A DNA stretch of 64,000 nt from Actinostola sp. cb2023 (Eukaryota > Cnidaria > Anthozoa > Actiniaria > Actinostolidae). Position 1 is the first letter of the stretch. The number at the start of each line of letters is the position of its first letter. The notes beneath the pieces are model-generated. The model ran no database searches, had not been told where the DNA came from, and was given only the letters and a program-made list of their open reading frames with translations. Below are positions 35,594-48,800 of the stretch, piece by piece. Made by a program: the position numbers and the translations under genes. Location of the stretch: positions 524,001-588,000 of the forward strand of contig JAUJYZ010001494.1 in NCBI GenBank assembly GCA_033675265.1, written 5' to 3'.

Positions 35594-36920
35594 CTTGGAC
35601 GGAATGTACCGACTTGCGGTGCATCATGGGTAAAAGTTGGGTGGAACACATTTTTTCGGACACTAATCGGAACATGGTCGGAAAGTTGTTTGGTCCAATG
35701 TATACGAAAACGACGTTGTTGCCGGTGCCCAAAAATGAGTGCAAACATATCAAACTTATGTTATACAAAAGGTCATTGTTTCACATATGCAGATGAGGCG
35801 AGTCTTGTTTAGGCGAAAAACAGTATGATTTTGATACATTTTTGCTTTTTACTGCATTGTTAAAATACAAATCAAAAACCTACCAACGGAATATAAAAGA
35901 CGAATATGTAAGGAATGAATAAGCTGGCAATTCAAGCACAAATAAAGAGGTTTGAAGGTGGCATTTTCCGTTTCTTCAAAGTCAATCGAACTGAAATCTC
36001 TGAAGAGATATAGGAGAGCGTGACATACGCTGCACACAAAATCCCTCTGAATTCTTTGGGAATTGTGTCAATCAAAAACCTACCGCCGGATTCTAATGCT
36101 CTGTAATTGTACGCACATTTTGATATGAAAAATACATGTATATTAAACTTAATTAAGCGGTGGCAAAATGAAATCTAAAACTCTTTGTTTGGTAATTGTG
36201 AACATCATATTGGTGCTCTGTATCGCGGTCTGTATGTAGAAGCTACATAGGCCGGCGAATTCGCAAATAAATTATGTCTCGGAAAGGACGTTTTTTGAAG
36301 GCAATTTCCAATATTTACACGCACAAGATCAATAAGTTAGTTCGAATTTGTGATATATTTTCCCGTTGAGGAAACATATGCAGCTTTTCCATCCTCTCTT
36401 ATATTTTAGCTACCTGATTTACACATTGTCAAAGGAAAAATATGAATTCAGAAATGATAAACCAGTCACGTACGAATCTGCTTTATTTAGCGGTCATAGT
36501 GAACAAATTGCTGGATCAATCGGGCCTAGCTCACGTGCATTAGTAAACAAAGCATTAACAAAAAACGTCTTTGGATTTTGTCCGCGTGATACTGGATCCC
36601 AACAGGAGCAAATGTTCAATGATGCAGGACATAAGTTTGATATGTTTCAATAATTAAAAATATATATTTAAAAACCTTGTACAAATAATTTTTGATGATG
36701 AGGTTGCTGTTTAACAAAGATTGTACCCAAAGCGCACCACACACTGAATTTTTGACAACCACTTCAGGCTTCTACTGAGAATTGTCTATCGTCTCATATA
36801 AATGATAACTAACTGCCACTAAAGTACATGCTTTTTAAAACTGAACTTCGTAGAAGCTACATAGGCCGGCGAAAAACAACGGTTCTAGTCATTCATTTCG
36901 GCATTGGGAAGAGCCGACAC

Positions 36921-37045
36921 TACCCTGCGAGCAGAGTTTTTTTTCTACTCGCCCAGGAGAGCGACGAGTTGTTTTCTCGTCGCTCTCCTGGGCGAGTAGA
37001 CAAAGCATTGATATGTTTCAATAAAAAACCTCTGCTCGCAGGGTA
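36921..37045. mobile_element. 125-bp MITE with 9-bp target duplication
   Basis: Inverted ends TACCCTGCGAGCAGAG and CTCTGCTCGCAGGGTA are flanked by AGCCGACAC on both sides (36912-36920 and 37046-37054). A second inverted pair, CTACTCGCCCAGGAGAGCGA and its inverse, fills the middle. A 9-bp duplication is typical of Mutator-like transposition. Confidence 0.88.
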
Positions 37046-37090
37046 AGCCGACACTTAAACAGAGATCAGAAACATTTTATGTCGGATGTC

Positions 37091-37093
37091 GGG

Positions 37094-37130
<37 letters not shown>
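37091..37130. repeat. Poly-G run
   Basis: Forty bases that are all G except one A. G-quadruplex forming in principle, and also a place where assembly length is unreliable. Confidence 0.9.
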
Positions 37131-37132
<2 letters not shown>

Positions 37133-37349
37133 AACCATCCGCCACTTCATATCTACTGAGAATTGTCTAGTGGTTGGGCTCCTGCCCCTAAGGTACCTGA
37201 GTCTTGTTCATGTCCAGGTGGGCATGGCAGCAAATAATTTTTAACCCTAAAAGGTACCAACTCTAAAGTGACAAAAGCTATAACTGTCATTCCGGCTGTC
37301 AACAGTATCTTATCTCGGGGATTTTATTTACTGACAAACACCCTAAATG

Positions 37350-37550
37350 GTCTCTTGTGGTCCTTTTAGATTTGTGACACCCTATAAGAGGTACCAAATT
37401 AAATCGCGAATCTGGACCTCTAAAAGGTACGACGAGCATCCCAACCACTTTATATATGGGAGTTGTGGTCCTTTTAGATTTGTGACACCCTATAAGAGGT
37501 ACCAAATTAAATCGCGAATCTGGACCTCTAAAAGGTACGACGAGCATCCC
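37350..37550. repeat. Tandem pair of 90-bp inverted-repeat units
   Basis: Two copies of a unit running from GTGGTCCTTTTAGATTTGTG to CTAAAAGGTACGACGAGCAT. Within each, GGTCCTTTTAG and CTAAAAGGTAC are roughly inverted. Confidence 0.8.
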
Positions 37551-37810
37551 CCCCCCCCGGGATTTGATGAGACATTTGATGAGACAATACTTTCAATATT
37601 TGTAAAATAAACAAAATATTGGATGAGGTTTTGATGATATCTAGAGGTAAGTGTACGGCTTCGGCCAATAACATTTGCCGAGACATTGATAATTCCGGAT
37701 AGAAAAGCCCTCGGTGGAACATAATAAAGTATATGAATGCATTTCTTCACCTGCCTGTTGGCGAATTGTAAAATACGGATAAATATTAAATACAGTCAAA
37801 CTGTATATAA

Positions 37811-38009
37811 CGACCCTGTATTAAGCGGCCACCCTGTATTAAGCGGCCACCCTGTATTAAGCGGCCACCCTGTATTAAGCGGCCACCCTGTATTAAGTGG
37901 CCACCCTGTATTAAGCGGCCACCCTGTATTAAGTGGCCACCCTGTATTAAGCGGCCACCCTGTATTAAGTGGCCACCCTGTATTAAGCGGCCACCCTGTA
38001 TTAAGCGGC
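37811..38009. repeat. 18-bp array CCCTGTATTAAGCGGCCA
   Basis: Eleven copies of 18 bp, differing mainly at GCGG versus GTGG. The array directly follows CAGTCAAACTGTATATAACG, which resembles a transposon end, so this looks like an expanded terminal repeat. The continuous SGHPVL reading is a by-product. Confidence 0.9.
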
Positions 38010-38897
38010 CAGTAGTAAATGTCGGTCGGGCATTAGGATTTTAAAACGATAGCTTGACTGTTTGTTCTGATTACATCTAAAACTAAAAACAGCGTCTTGT
38101 TTATATTATATGTGGGTGTAGATGGAGTAGTGGTCTAAAGAGGATATCTAAATGTATGGCTTAGGGGACGGATATCCCTCACTGTACTTTTGGTTAGGTA
38201 GACCATGGTCATGCAGCACCGGGGTAGCGCGGGCGGGGCCGAAATCTTCACCCCCTACTTCATCCCGTACGCTTCTTGGAATGTCTCGGGAGTCGAATCG
38301 TCCCACTCTTTCTTTATTTTTCCATTTTCATCATGTTCGATTCTTCTTCTTCGATGGGGTATCAACATTGATCCACAGGCCAGGGGTCCGAGCACCAGAC
38401 TAAGTGTCGACACACGACAGGACTACTATAGCTAGTACCGAAACAGGGCCATAACTAGACGCTGGCGCTGTAATAGCGTTCACTCAAGCTATTGCTAATC
38501 AGATGATCAGCTGTAGCTGCAAGGGTTCTGAAAACGATGCAACATTGCATTGTCATACAGAAGTAGTTTTTGCCTATTTCTGCACAATTTACTGTACAAA
38601 ACAGAATTTTCACAGTTGACAATACCAGAGTGTCGACAGAATGCAATACCAACTGTCAGAATGGGTATGAAACGACAAGGTTAAGCGTGGTGTATACTAG
38701 TAAAATCACTGTTTAATCAACGAGTACCAAAATTATAAATCCTTAGATTTTAGCCAAAGAAAGTTCTACATTAGGGAACTATTTCAGAAAATAGTGCTAA
38801 AACCTTGAACAAATATAGGCAACGGCGGACAGCGTATGGTCTAAATACAAAATCATTCTGGTCAGCGGCTAACAATTTAGAGTTCCATTCTATTACG

Positions 38898-40467
38898 TCA
38901 TCTACACGTATTGAACACCACAACGCTAGTTGTAGAGAGACAGACTATCAGCGCTCCTACGATCGTTAAGGGCTGCGGTTGTTCGCCAAAAATTAGCACA
39001 TCAAACAGGAAGGCAAACACGATGTCGACGTTTCGCATCAGAGCAGCTGGGGCAGCGTTCTCCAGTTGCAGACCTCGGTTGAGACAAAGGCTACCCAACA
39101 CTCCAAAGAAGGCTGAAAACAATTTAGAAATTTATTAGTTAAGTGATGCTCAACTTTTTTCCGAACATTTGTTCTGTCTGTGCTCATCATAGTTTCTTTG
39201 CAGTCAAGATTCCAAAAATGACGCTGATAATAATTTCGATCAAAAACGAACGCCATAAGCTTACACACATTGCTATTTCTATCTGCAAAAGTCGATTCGT
39301 TTTAATTTCTTCATTGACTTTTTTAACACATTATACTGCATTGCGATCCAACTTCAAATATAAACGTACTCTGCATGCTATCTCCTGATTGGCTGAAGAG
39401 CAGCTTGTAAAACATAAGGCCCAGACACAACAGTTGCAGAAGTAGGATCGAGTTCTACTTCTGCAACCGTTGCGCGCAACGTTGCATCGTGTGACACCCC
39501 CAAAAAAACTTGTTGCGCGCAACGTTGCAAGAAAAGTTGCATCGTGTGTCTTGGTCTTTATACTATTTCCTGATTGGCTGAAGTACCCAAATTTGAAATG
39601 TTTTCGTTTCGTTCTGAATTGTGATTGGTTCTCGTTGTCTAAATAGCCCCGGTTACAGTAGTCGCAAAATTCAGTTGAATAAAAGATGATAAAATAATAA
39701 TAATAATAACATCAATAATAATAATCAATTTATATAGTGCTTTAACTATCTAAAATATTCTAAAGCGCTTTATACCATAAAATCAGTATAAAATAAATAC
39801 TGTCCCTAGCAAAATCTGAGGATTTTTTCGTGGTAACTCAGCGGTATTCGTGCGCACATGCGCATTGCGCTTTAAATCAGTCACCTAAAGGTTTTGTTGT
39901 ACGGCTTACCTACAGAAAGCATGTACCATCTGGCAGCGCCGCAGTCGGGGATGACTGGGGTTTGAAAAACAAACATGGAAACTCCCGAGAGAACAGCGCT
40001 GCACCAGCCAAAGTAAAACACGGCAGTGTAGAAACTTATGGATTTTCCGAAGCCACGAACAATGATGAAGGTCGCTGATTGGATAATTGCTCCTAACAGT
40101 GCCACTGCGTACCCAATCAGACGATGGGTTTCTGTCACGTGACTGTGAAAATCTTTGAAACCAAAATTACTTTAGTATTGGTCACTAAGACGATAATCAG
40201 TCATATCGGTGAAGCGATACTAAAATAAAAGTCAATATTCATATCTATATAATAAACCATATTATCATATGAGCCATATTTCCCGACTCGAAAAACTATT
40301 GGAAAAAGTCACGTGATGGGGTCCGGAGGTGATGGCGTAAGTTGCGGGAAAAGCCGTATTTACCGACTCGCGCGCATTGGAAGGGCCGGGTGGGTCATAT
40401 GATAAAATGTTTATTGACTGAGTTAGGTCGGGCCGGACAGGAAAATGTTTTTTATATATTTTCCCGC

Positions 40468-40498
<31 letters not shown>

Positions 40499-41537
40499 TT
40501 CTTTAGATTTTCCAATATTTGCCCCCCTTTTCCGGTTCATTTCATTTTGATTTATTTCGATCCTTCGTTAATTCCTTGCTTCGCCGACTGATTTTCTTCC
40601 TTCTTTCGTTCAGTCTCCTATCTATCATACAGTCACCCGGCTCGCCTTACGGAACCCCTCCGCTATCGCTGGATCCCCGCCCGTCTACGTTTCCAGAAAT
40701 TTCACTGAAAATAACTCACGACATTACCGACTCTATAGTTATTAGGGTGTTGACTGTACTTTCGTTCTGTTTTCTATCCTTCACACTTATTCTCATCCAT
40801 TTCCAACATATTCCCATTAATTATGCCGTAATCTATCGAGAGTGCGCGCCTAACTTACTTGGTTGAGTCCCATGAAAGATGAACGTGGGACGTGTGACGA
40901 GCACGACTCCAGCCAAGGAAAAGAAGGTCGAAGCAGCATCATATTTGTGCCATGCCTCTTTGAGCACCAAGTAGGCCATGATAGCAGTAAATACCGGTGT
41001 AGTTGAGATAATAACAGTAGCATCGCCGAGAGGGAGGAGAGTAAAGGCGCCATATATCGACGATATCGACGCAAAGTTCACAGCACCAAAGAGAATCAGG
41101 GAGATGCGCTGTTTTTTCTCTCCCAGTACGTTGGCTCGAGAGTAGATAGCGGGAGGGATGACAAAGACGGTTTGAACGATCAGTCGCACGAAGATAATTT
41201 CAAAGGCCGGTACGCTACTGTTGGAGAGCTTGACGAAGAGCGATGCCAAGGCAAAGAGGACACCAGACAGCGTGGTTAAGGCGAGACCATAGTTGGCCCT
41301 GCAAAGGGACAGACATTTGTGGCGCAACGAATTCCTGTCTTGACTTGGCCGTCTAGCGAGACTAAGGATCCCGTTTAGTGAGGAGAACGCTCGGAAACTC
41401 TCGCTTTCACGATCAAAGGATGCGGCTCCATTGTCGCCGTCGGTAGTCTGGGTGTTCCTTCTGAAGGGGAGCAGTGGGATCGAGGAAAGGTCAACACTGG
41501 TTCTACGCCAGTACTCTGCTGAAAAGGGAGAACACAT
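38898..41537 (-). CDS. SLC35G: SLC35G-type EamA membrane transporter
   Basis: Three exons, 40859-41537, 39910-40131 and 38898-39112, join in phase to 371 codons plus stop. The first 80 residues are hydrophilic and Ser/Arg-rich. Two EamA repeats follow (about 84-215 and 232-368), together predicting about ten membrane helices. The first helix is around 83-105 and the last ends shortly before VVVFNTCR. Conserved-looking signatures are FVRLIVQTVFVIPPA, LGDATVIISTTPVFTAIMAY, and in repeat two AAPAALMRNVDIVFAFLFD. The order and motifs match SLC35G1-like proteins of the drug/metabolite transporter superfamily, whose substrates are poorly known. The second exon acceptor was chosen as GACAG before AAACCC, because the CACAG just upstream (before TCACGTG) would break the phase. 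Paralog assignment within SLC35G is not certain. Confidence 0.9.
39690..39790. repeat. AAT microsatellite with TATAGTGC-TTT repeat tail
   Basis: AATAATAATAAC runs into TTTATATAGTGCTTTAACTA and AAAGCGCTTTATACC. Similar TATATAGCG-containing ends adjoin ATT or AAT runs near 8470-8520 and 47540, so this is a dispersed family fused to microsatellites. Confidence 0.5.
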
Positions 41538-42322
41538 CGAGGCTTTTTCTTGAATGACAAAAGAACATTCATGAATATAAAATAGAACTAAAAAAGAAAA
41601 ACGAATCCTTACGTGGTGTCATAAGGTGACAAGACTTACGTCATGAAATAGCAGCACATGCATTCATTGGCTCATCGGCTACGAGCATGCGCAGTAAAAA
41701 AAAACGCGCATACGTTCCCGCTTCCTCCCAAGAGTAGCAGTAATCAGAAATCAGGCTACCGCGAATGGTGCGTTCAAAAATGCACAACGCCCTGTTGATT
41801 TGTGGACTACATGGAATATATGCCCTCGATCACCATCTCTCTTCTTTCAAATAGGTCGTTTATCATGAAGTCATCTGGCTAATATTGGCTAGAAAACAAA
41901 CAAATTAGAATTCAGAACATGAATTTTTTTTTTTTTAAATCCTGTCTCTTCTTGTACCACAGGGAGCCCAAGCTAACTTTGGGGATTGTGCTACAAATAG
42001 TCTATGTTCTGTTTATTGAGCTCCGATCTGCTAGTTCAATGGAAGACCAATTTATACATGACAAGATTTCCACAATTTTCACGGAAACTTTGGAACGAGA
42101 TCTTTCATGGGTGGGTGGGGGAGAAAGGATGCACCTACATAAACGGATGGACTCCTCTGTCTGTCCAGTCAAACTATCAGATCATTAGAATAAATACACG
42201 CTCTTCAGGCGTAGCATGCGTCACATCCGGATTTTTCTCTCGTATACGAGAGAAAAGTCCGGATGTGATGCAGGCTATTCAGGCGCTCTTCAGTGAATGC
42301 CGTAATTTTTTTTGGAGAAAAG

Positions 42323-42717
42323 CACAGGTAGCCCAAGCTGTGGACTTGTGGCGAGATTTACAGTAAATGTATGGAGCTTCACAGCGAACTTTGAAAACCG
42401 TCTAAATAAAATTCTACCAACCCTCAAAGTAGTCCTACTTGTTTATTGTGTTGTCCTTTGGAATTGTGTGAGGTTTGGAGCCATCAGTCCGATCGATTTT
42501 GAGAGAGTTTTTAACTCAAGTGATTTTTAAAAACTCTCTCAAAATCGATCGGAATGGCTCCAAACCTCACACAATTCCAAAGGACAACACACAATAAACA
42601 AGTAGGACTACTTTGAGGGTTTGTAGAATTTTATTTAGACGGTTTTCAAAGTTCGCTGTGAAGCTCCATACATTTACTGTAAATCTCGCCACAAGTCCAC
42701 AGCTTGGGCTACCTGTG
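42323..42717. mobile_element. 395-bp foldback, CACAGGTAGCCC ends
   Basis: Arms of about 190 bp run from CACAGGTAGCCCAAGCTGTG to the inverse CACAGCTTGGGCTACCTGTG, with few mismatches. The centre is a short loop near 42520 flanked by GAGAGAGTTTTTAA. CACAGG-AGCCC family member. Confidence 0.9.
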
Positions 42718-43626
42718 GGAAAAGTTGGTTAATTTGACATTCCAAAATTGTGGACATTTCCCATAAATTTGCAACATCTAAGAACTGCGTTTTATTCCAC
42801 AAGATACTCAGCCCAATATGCACGAATCATGCAGAAAAACAGTTTTAATGTTAGGTTTTAATCGTAGAATAATAACACAGACATACATAATAGAATAATA
42901 CAGTTTCCTTTAATACATTAATTGTAATTTATACGTGCAAAATCTTACAGACAATCGAGGAACAATCACTTTGACTTGTAGTCTTTGCGGTCATCGCTCA
43001 GTACTCTCCCATGTTATTGAAATAGTGAACTTATTTTCCCAAATCACGAAGTTCCATTTCTATTTGGCACAGTAAATAATGCACGCGACCCCTCCCCCAC
43101 CAAGTACCTCCTGTCCACTACTCTGCAAACAGTCCCTACTTTTCCCTCCAGACTCAGTGAAGACGAGTTTTTAGAATCCCGTGGACGCAAGGAGAATGGG
43201 GTCCTCGCGCGTCCGGGATCGGTTTTTTACGGGATCGGTTTTTCTCTCGTTCGACCGAGTCTGGAGGGAAAAGAGGGACTGTTCACAGTCTACATTGTAC
43301 CTGTCCACCGCCCTTCTACATACATAAAAGTGAACGTTCCCTTTGTTGCTTTCGTCAGAGACAATAAATGATAATAGAATATTAGAACACACTGTGAACG
43401 TTCACAACTACTCGCCTCTCATAAAACACAGGGTTTTTTCACACAACTGAGATATTCATCTCCTACAAAGGTGAATCACGTTTGAAGAGTTATGATCATC
43501 TAATAGATTGTTTGCTTATCTTAGTCCACACACTAGTGTAATATTACTCCACAACAACTCGTTTTTACACAATCATTGTGTACTCTTTCAGTAAAATCCT
43601 TCAAAGAAAACAATTAATTTGATCGG

Positions 43627-43860
43627 TGAAATAACGACATTTTAACAATAACGCCCCTACAATGCTTCACACTTTCTCCACAATATTGCCAACACCCCTC
43701 CCCTCCCTATTAGATGAAAGTCCCCCTTTTCTTTAAAATCATTTAAAAACAATATTTTAGAAATAACGACATTTTAACAATAACGCCCCTACAATGCTTC
43801 ACACCTTATCCACAATATTGCCAACACCCCTCCCCTCCCTATTAGATGAAAGTCCCCCTT
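43627..43860. repeat. Direct repeat of about 103 bp with 26-bp spacer
   Basis: GAAATAACGACATTTTAACA to GATGAAAGTCCCCCTT occurs at 43627-43731 and again at 43758-43860 with only a couple of differences, pointing to a recent local duplication. Confidence 0.9.
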
Positions 43861-44928
43861 AGTGTATTCACTAAACTCGTGAACCACCAACAAAACTTGC
43901 TAACGCAAACTACTAAATATACTAATATACAGCGCTTATCAAAGAAAAGATAACAAAATGTAGTATCCCTTCTTCATGGGTGCTTCATTAAGACTTGAGC
44001 AAGTTAAACCAACTTTTAGGGAGTTGCTTTACATGTACTTCACACTAAGAATTACATGTACAATTTTTTTTTTTGCTCATAGCATTAAATCATGCAGTCA
44101 TTGTGGACTCGCAATCAATTATTATTATACACAGTTCTATAAATTCATGTGAATATATGGCTGTTACACTCATTCTCAAAAAGGCTGACTGCGCAGCATG
44201 TATTTTAATGCAGAATGAACTGTCAGGTGACTTAAAAACACATCGCTTGATAATAAACTAATTTTTTTTTATTTTTTTCCCCCGGTACGTTGTCCTGAGA
44301 AATTGCATGCTCTGATTGGTTGTTGAAGCAGGCAGAATTTTCTATATCTGACCACAGTCTGCGGTATCCTAGCATACCGGACTGCCCTTCAATAGAGCCT
44401 AGAAAACGGACCTTGGCCTACGGCCTCGGTCTTATTTCTTTTTTGTTTGTTGTTGTTTTTTTCTTTTTCTTTTTGCAGTTCACATTTTGAGTAGTCATGG
44501 CTGACAGTTGGCAAAAAATAACACAAAGGAAAAAAAAATATATATTTACCGGCCTTAGCTTGGTCGGTCTGGATAGGGAAAAACTGTGTCCTCAGCCTTG
44601 AAAACGGACCTTGGCCTACGGCCTCGGTCCACATGCTCAAGACCTTGGGCACAGTTTTGCCCTATCCATACCTCCCGACTGGTAAATAACCTCTATTTAT
44701 TGTCCAGTTTCATTATTGATAGACGATGTAGGTGTTGGAATGAATGGACATCATTCAGATCTTTGCTATATTTCAAAGATTGAAGCAGAATTTTGTCAGT
44801 TTTGTTTCAGTATTCAAATATTCCATGGTCAACCTCTTTGAGAATGGCTGTGCTCTATTACATGTGAATGTTGTTGAATAATCTTTACAATTAAATGCAA
44901 ACTTGAAAATATACTACATGTAAATTGA

Positions 44929-45114
44929 TAGGGTCATTTTCGTATGAGTGCGAAGTAGCTACGGTACGGTTCGTGCCGTACCGTGACCGTATTGTCCATC
45001 ATCATCGTGCGGTATCCAAGCATTCTCATTGGTTGAGCGATGATTTTGCGTGCTGTGATTGGTTGAATACAATGTCTTCAATGTAGGTTTCCCACTCATA
45101 CGAAAACGACTCTA
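44929..45114. mobile_element. TA-flanked MITE, GAGTCGTTTTCG family, copy 3
   Basis: TA flanks ends GGGTCATTTTCGTATGAGTG and CACTCATACGAAAACGACTC. The middle has the CGTGCTGTGATTGGTTGAAT motif shared, in reverse, with copies 1 and 4. Confidence 0.8.
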
Positions 45115-45824
45115 TCCAAGAACATTGGATATATGTATATATATAATAATGAAATTCATATTACATTAATTAATTAATTAATCATTAATTAGAGTGGCTT
45201 TTCTTAAGCTGTGTAATAAATTCTAATAGTAGTTAATATCTATAATAACCCAAACTAACACAATGTATTATGTTTGATACTCTAACCTCTATTTCATGCA
45301 TTAACTAAAACCACTATTATTAATGTTAAACATTAGCAAATTATATAATGTAACACTCAAGTTTGCTTGAAGAATTTACAAGCTATTAGCTACCTATGTT
45401 CCCAGTAAACCCAGTATATACCTATTTTCTGAGTTGTACAAATCATGCGATTGTTTAATTAGCCATTTCGGAATTGATGTTTGTGGGGCATTGTGGGACT
45501 GCATTAGGGGACGCTTCATTTTCAATATGGCGACAAGTTTGAATAGCGATGTATCAAAGTTTGAAGTGAGTGAGTTTGGCACACAACAATAATATTTCCC
45601 AGTCGTTTCTCCATATATTATGCTAACTGGACAGCAATGGCATCCCCTAAAACAGTTCCACAATTCCTTTCGAGCATCGATTCCAAAATGGCTAATAAGA
45701 CAGCTAGTTGAAGTAGGTTTGGTGTGACTGAGAAAAAACGTCACAGTATGCCATCTCATGGTAGCAATGACATGTTCTTCATATGCTTAGGTGTTTACAG
45801 TCACTCACCAAATCTACCCCTAAA

Positions 45825-48800
45825 CTACTGACAGGAATCAATGTCCAGGTGATTGTTAACATGCTCATTAATTTTTTCTATGGTTTCAGATGGAGGGAAC
45901 AAGATTTTGCAAATAGGACACTCACGATTGACATTTAAGCTCTGCATTGGTACTGTAGGCTCAGGGACTGGCGCCTCAGGTGGCGGATAAGGAGGGTATT
46001 GGTAATGCGGATGAGTGGGAGGTGGCACTTCATTGCCTGATCCCTGTACCCATACCCATGGCTGGGGCCCCCATTGGCTTGAATCACTCTGTTGATACTG
46101 ACCATTTCGATTCCATGGCCACTGGAATGGTTCTCTATGACCTGTAATTGAACATAGTGTCAGATTTGTGAACATATTAAATAAATGATCAGATCTTTTA
46201 ATTTATATTTGTGATATTATAATGTGTGACAAATAATCAAATACTACGAAAATCACTAGAGTGGTAAATTGACCGCCAGGAATTTGAAATTGAAAATGTG
46301 ATGAAACAAGAAAGGGTCTTGTTGGAAGGCATTTTTTTGACCTGTTTACCTCGCCCTAGATCATTTCAAGAAGAAATGTTGACTCAATGTTCAATCACGT
46401 GACAAATATTTTGTGATCACGTGATACAAATTGTCTTGCAGCCGGTTCAAAATCCTGACGGCCAATTTACCACTCTAGTGATTTTCATAGTAAAAAAATA
46501 TTCTAGGTACCTGCATCTGGAGAAGTCTGTTGTTGCTGCTCCGTTGTATCCTGTCTTGATCCCATTATCCTGGCTTCTGCTTCAACATGTATGTCAACTT
46601 CTTTCTTCCATCTTTCAACTTCCTCCTTCAGGTGCTTCACAGTCTCTTCAAGTTCCTGGATTTTCTCTCTGGCCATTTCTCCAAGTCTGTCTTTCTCGTC
46701 TTGTTCTTGTGTCAACATCTCTCTCACTTTGCCTACTTCTTCATCTTTGATATTGTTCTCTTGTTCATACGTCTTCATCTGCTCCTGTAGGTTCATGATT
46801 TCTTCGATGAGGTTGTGCTTCTCTGCTTTTTCGTTCTGGAACATTTCTTCCATCTCTGTCAACCTGTTCTGTCTTTCTGATAGATTGTCTTCGAGTTGCT
46901 GTGTGTAGCCAGCCATTTGAGATTTCTCTTCTTCAACCTTTTTTACAGACAGTGATTCCATATCTTGGCTTAGTTGTCTCAACTCAAGTTTTACCTATAG
47001 AATCAAAGGCAGAAAAGCAAAATAAATAAGGACAATTTAGAAAAAATAAACAACAAAATAACATGAAGGTCGAAGGGAAGAAACAATAATTTATTATTAT
47101 TGTTTGAGATACTTGGGAGTTTGAGATACATGTAACTGTAATGCAACTGGGTAAATTTTACCAGATTGGAGGGGATATTGCTCCGAGATAACTGAGTTCA
47201 AGATAGTGAGGTTCCACTACATGTTCCAAAATTATACTGACTGTGCATAAACTGCATGACTATATGTATGGCCATTCCATACTGCTGACCAAATATCACA
47301 AAGTTAACTATATGATAATACAGTACACATTTAAGGATGAGCTCATCATGTGTACTGTAGAGTAGAGTGACTTGAGGGAGAGGGGGCTGACCTCAGTTAC
47401 ATGTAACACTACTAAGTAAGCAAGCAAACTAAAAAAAATGCTGTGTCATTTAAAATACACTCATCAATAAACGAAAACAGCTGTGTCATCAATAAAATGA
47501 GTTGATGTAACAAAATATAATTTTATAATATAATTTTATTAACTTATATAGCGCAAAAATCAATTGGTGAATTTTCAAACAAAAGTTTAAAACAGCCAAA
47601 ATAACATCTATAATTTTACCTGACTGTGTATGCTACATACAAGAAACAGTTTTTAATGATTAACTACATAATCTTACAATGCACATGCAACTATACACAA
47701 GTCAATGTACATAAAAAACTTTGGCTCACCTCTTCAATGTGCTGATTTTTCTGTTTTACAGTTTCCTTTTCAGCTTCTAAAGCAGCATTCAGTGCCAATC
47801 CTGCAGACTTTTGGTCTTCGAGTTCTTGGTGAAGTTTAGTAATAGTGGAGCTCCCTCCCTCTACACATGGTTGGAGCCTTTGAAGTTTTCTTAACTGAGA
47901 TTCCAACCGACGGCATTCTATAAACTTGACCTTGTAGGCTTCTGCACCCATGTTCAAACGAACCCTAAGATCTTCATTTTTGGCACGGAACTCTTCTATT
48001 TCATGTCGCAAATCAGTGGCAGACAAGCTGCCTTGCATAACAGCAAGAGCTCTCTTGAGCTCGTTTTTGTCTTTCCACAGTTCTTCCATTTTCTTCTTGA
48101 TTTCGACATATTTCTTCTCCAGATGAGCATGAGCTGTCTGGAGAGCGTACATTGAAGCTGCAGAATTCTTGGATGATTTTTCGTTGTTTCCTTTGGTGTC
48201 ACAAAGTGATGTCTGGAGCACTTCCTTCTCGGTTTTTAAAGCATTCACTTCAGTATCTGTGGCTGAGAGTTGAGCAACAGCAACATTTAACCTTTCCTGT
48301 AGAGACTTTGAATGGTTCTTTTGTGCTTCAAGCTCTTCTATCGCAGCCTTTGCTTCTGCTGCCTTGGCCTCTAGGACCCTGCTTTGTTCAGCATTAACCT
48401 GCAACTGATGTTCCAATTGGCTCTGAAGATCAGTAACAGCATTATCTGTTTGAGTACACAATGACTTGTTCAAAGCTCGTTCGCCTTCAAGTTGATGTTC
48501 CAACCCTCTTATTGCAGACTCATAATCTTCCTCTAACGCAGTGTTTCTGCCATTTTCAGTCTCATAGTTTTCCTTTGCATCTTCAAGCTCACATTCCAGT
48601 CTTTGAATTGTATCATCTTTGATGAGGGCCTCCTCCATAATGATTTGCACTCTGGTTTCAAACTGTCTTGATTCAGTCATGGCTGTATCCATTAACACAT
48701 CTTTTTCTTTCTCAAGCGACTTAATCTTGGCCATCAGTGTCTGGACAACATCATTCACATCATCAACCTCTCTTTGTTTACATTCAAATTTCTTGAATAG

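Larger units (their letters stand above)
35594..38897. other. Intergenic region upstream of Abi, repeats only
   Basis: The Abi promoter should lie just above 35594; a GCATCATGGGTAA motif occurs at about 35620. GTAGAAGCTACATAGGCCGG occurs twice (about 36236 and 36850). Other contents are listed separately: a 9-bp-TSD MITE, a poly-G run, a tandem pair at about 37350-37550 and a TTAAGCGGCC array. No convincing gene was found; the frame at 36366-36653 has no family resemblance. Confidence 0.6.
41538..45824. other. Intergenic region SLC35G-TAX1BP1, foldbacks
   Basis: No gene supported. Contents: a CACAGGGAGCCC end near 41959 without a visible partner; a 57-bp palindrome (about 42217-42273); the 42323-42717 foldback; an inverted pair at 43135-43290 (AGTCCCTACTTTTCCCTCCA and its inverse). 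Further on are a direct repeat (43627-43860), an inverted pair at about 44545-44690 built around TTGGCCTACGGCCTCGGTC, and a TA-flanked MITE (44929-45114). Confidence 0.65.

Noticed and set aside
36366..36653. 95-aa plus-strand frame upstream of Abi
   Set aside because: No recognisable family, no splice support, lies in repeat-rich intergenic DNA.
37811..38009. CRISPR-like regular repeats
   Set aside because: Contiguous 18-bp units with no unique spacers, in a eukaryotic genome.
37737..38015. Frame with repeating SGHPVL
   Set aside because: Reading of an 18-bp tandem array.
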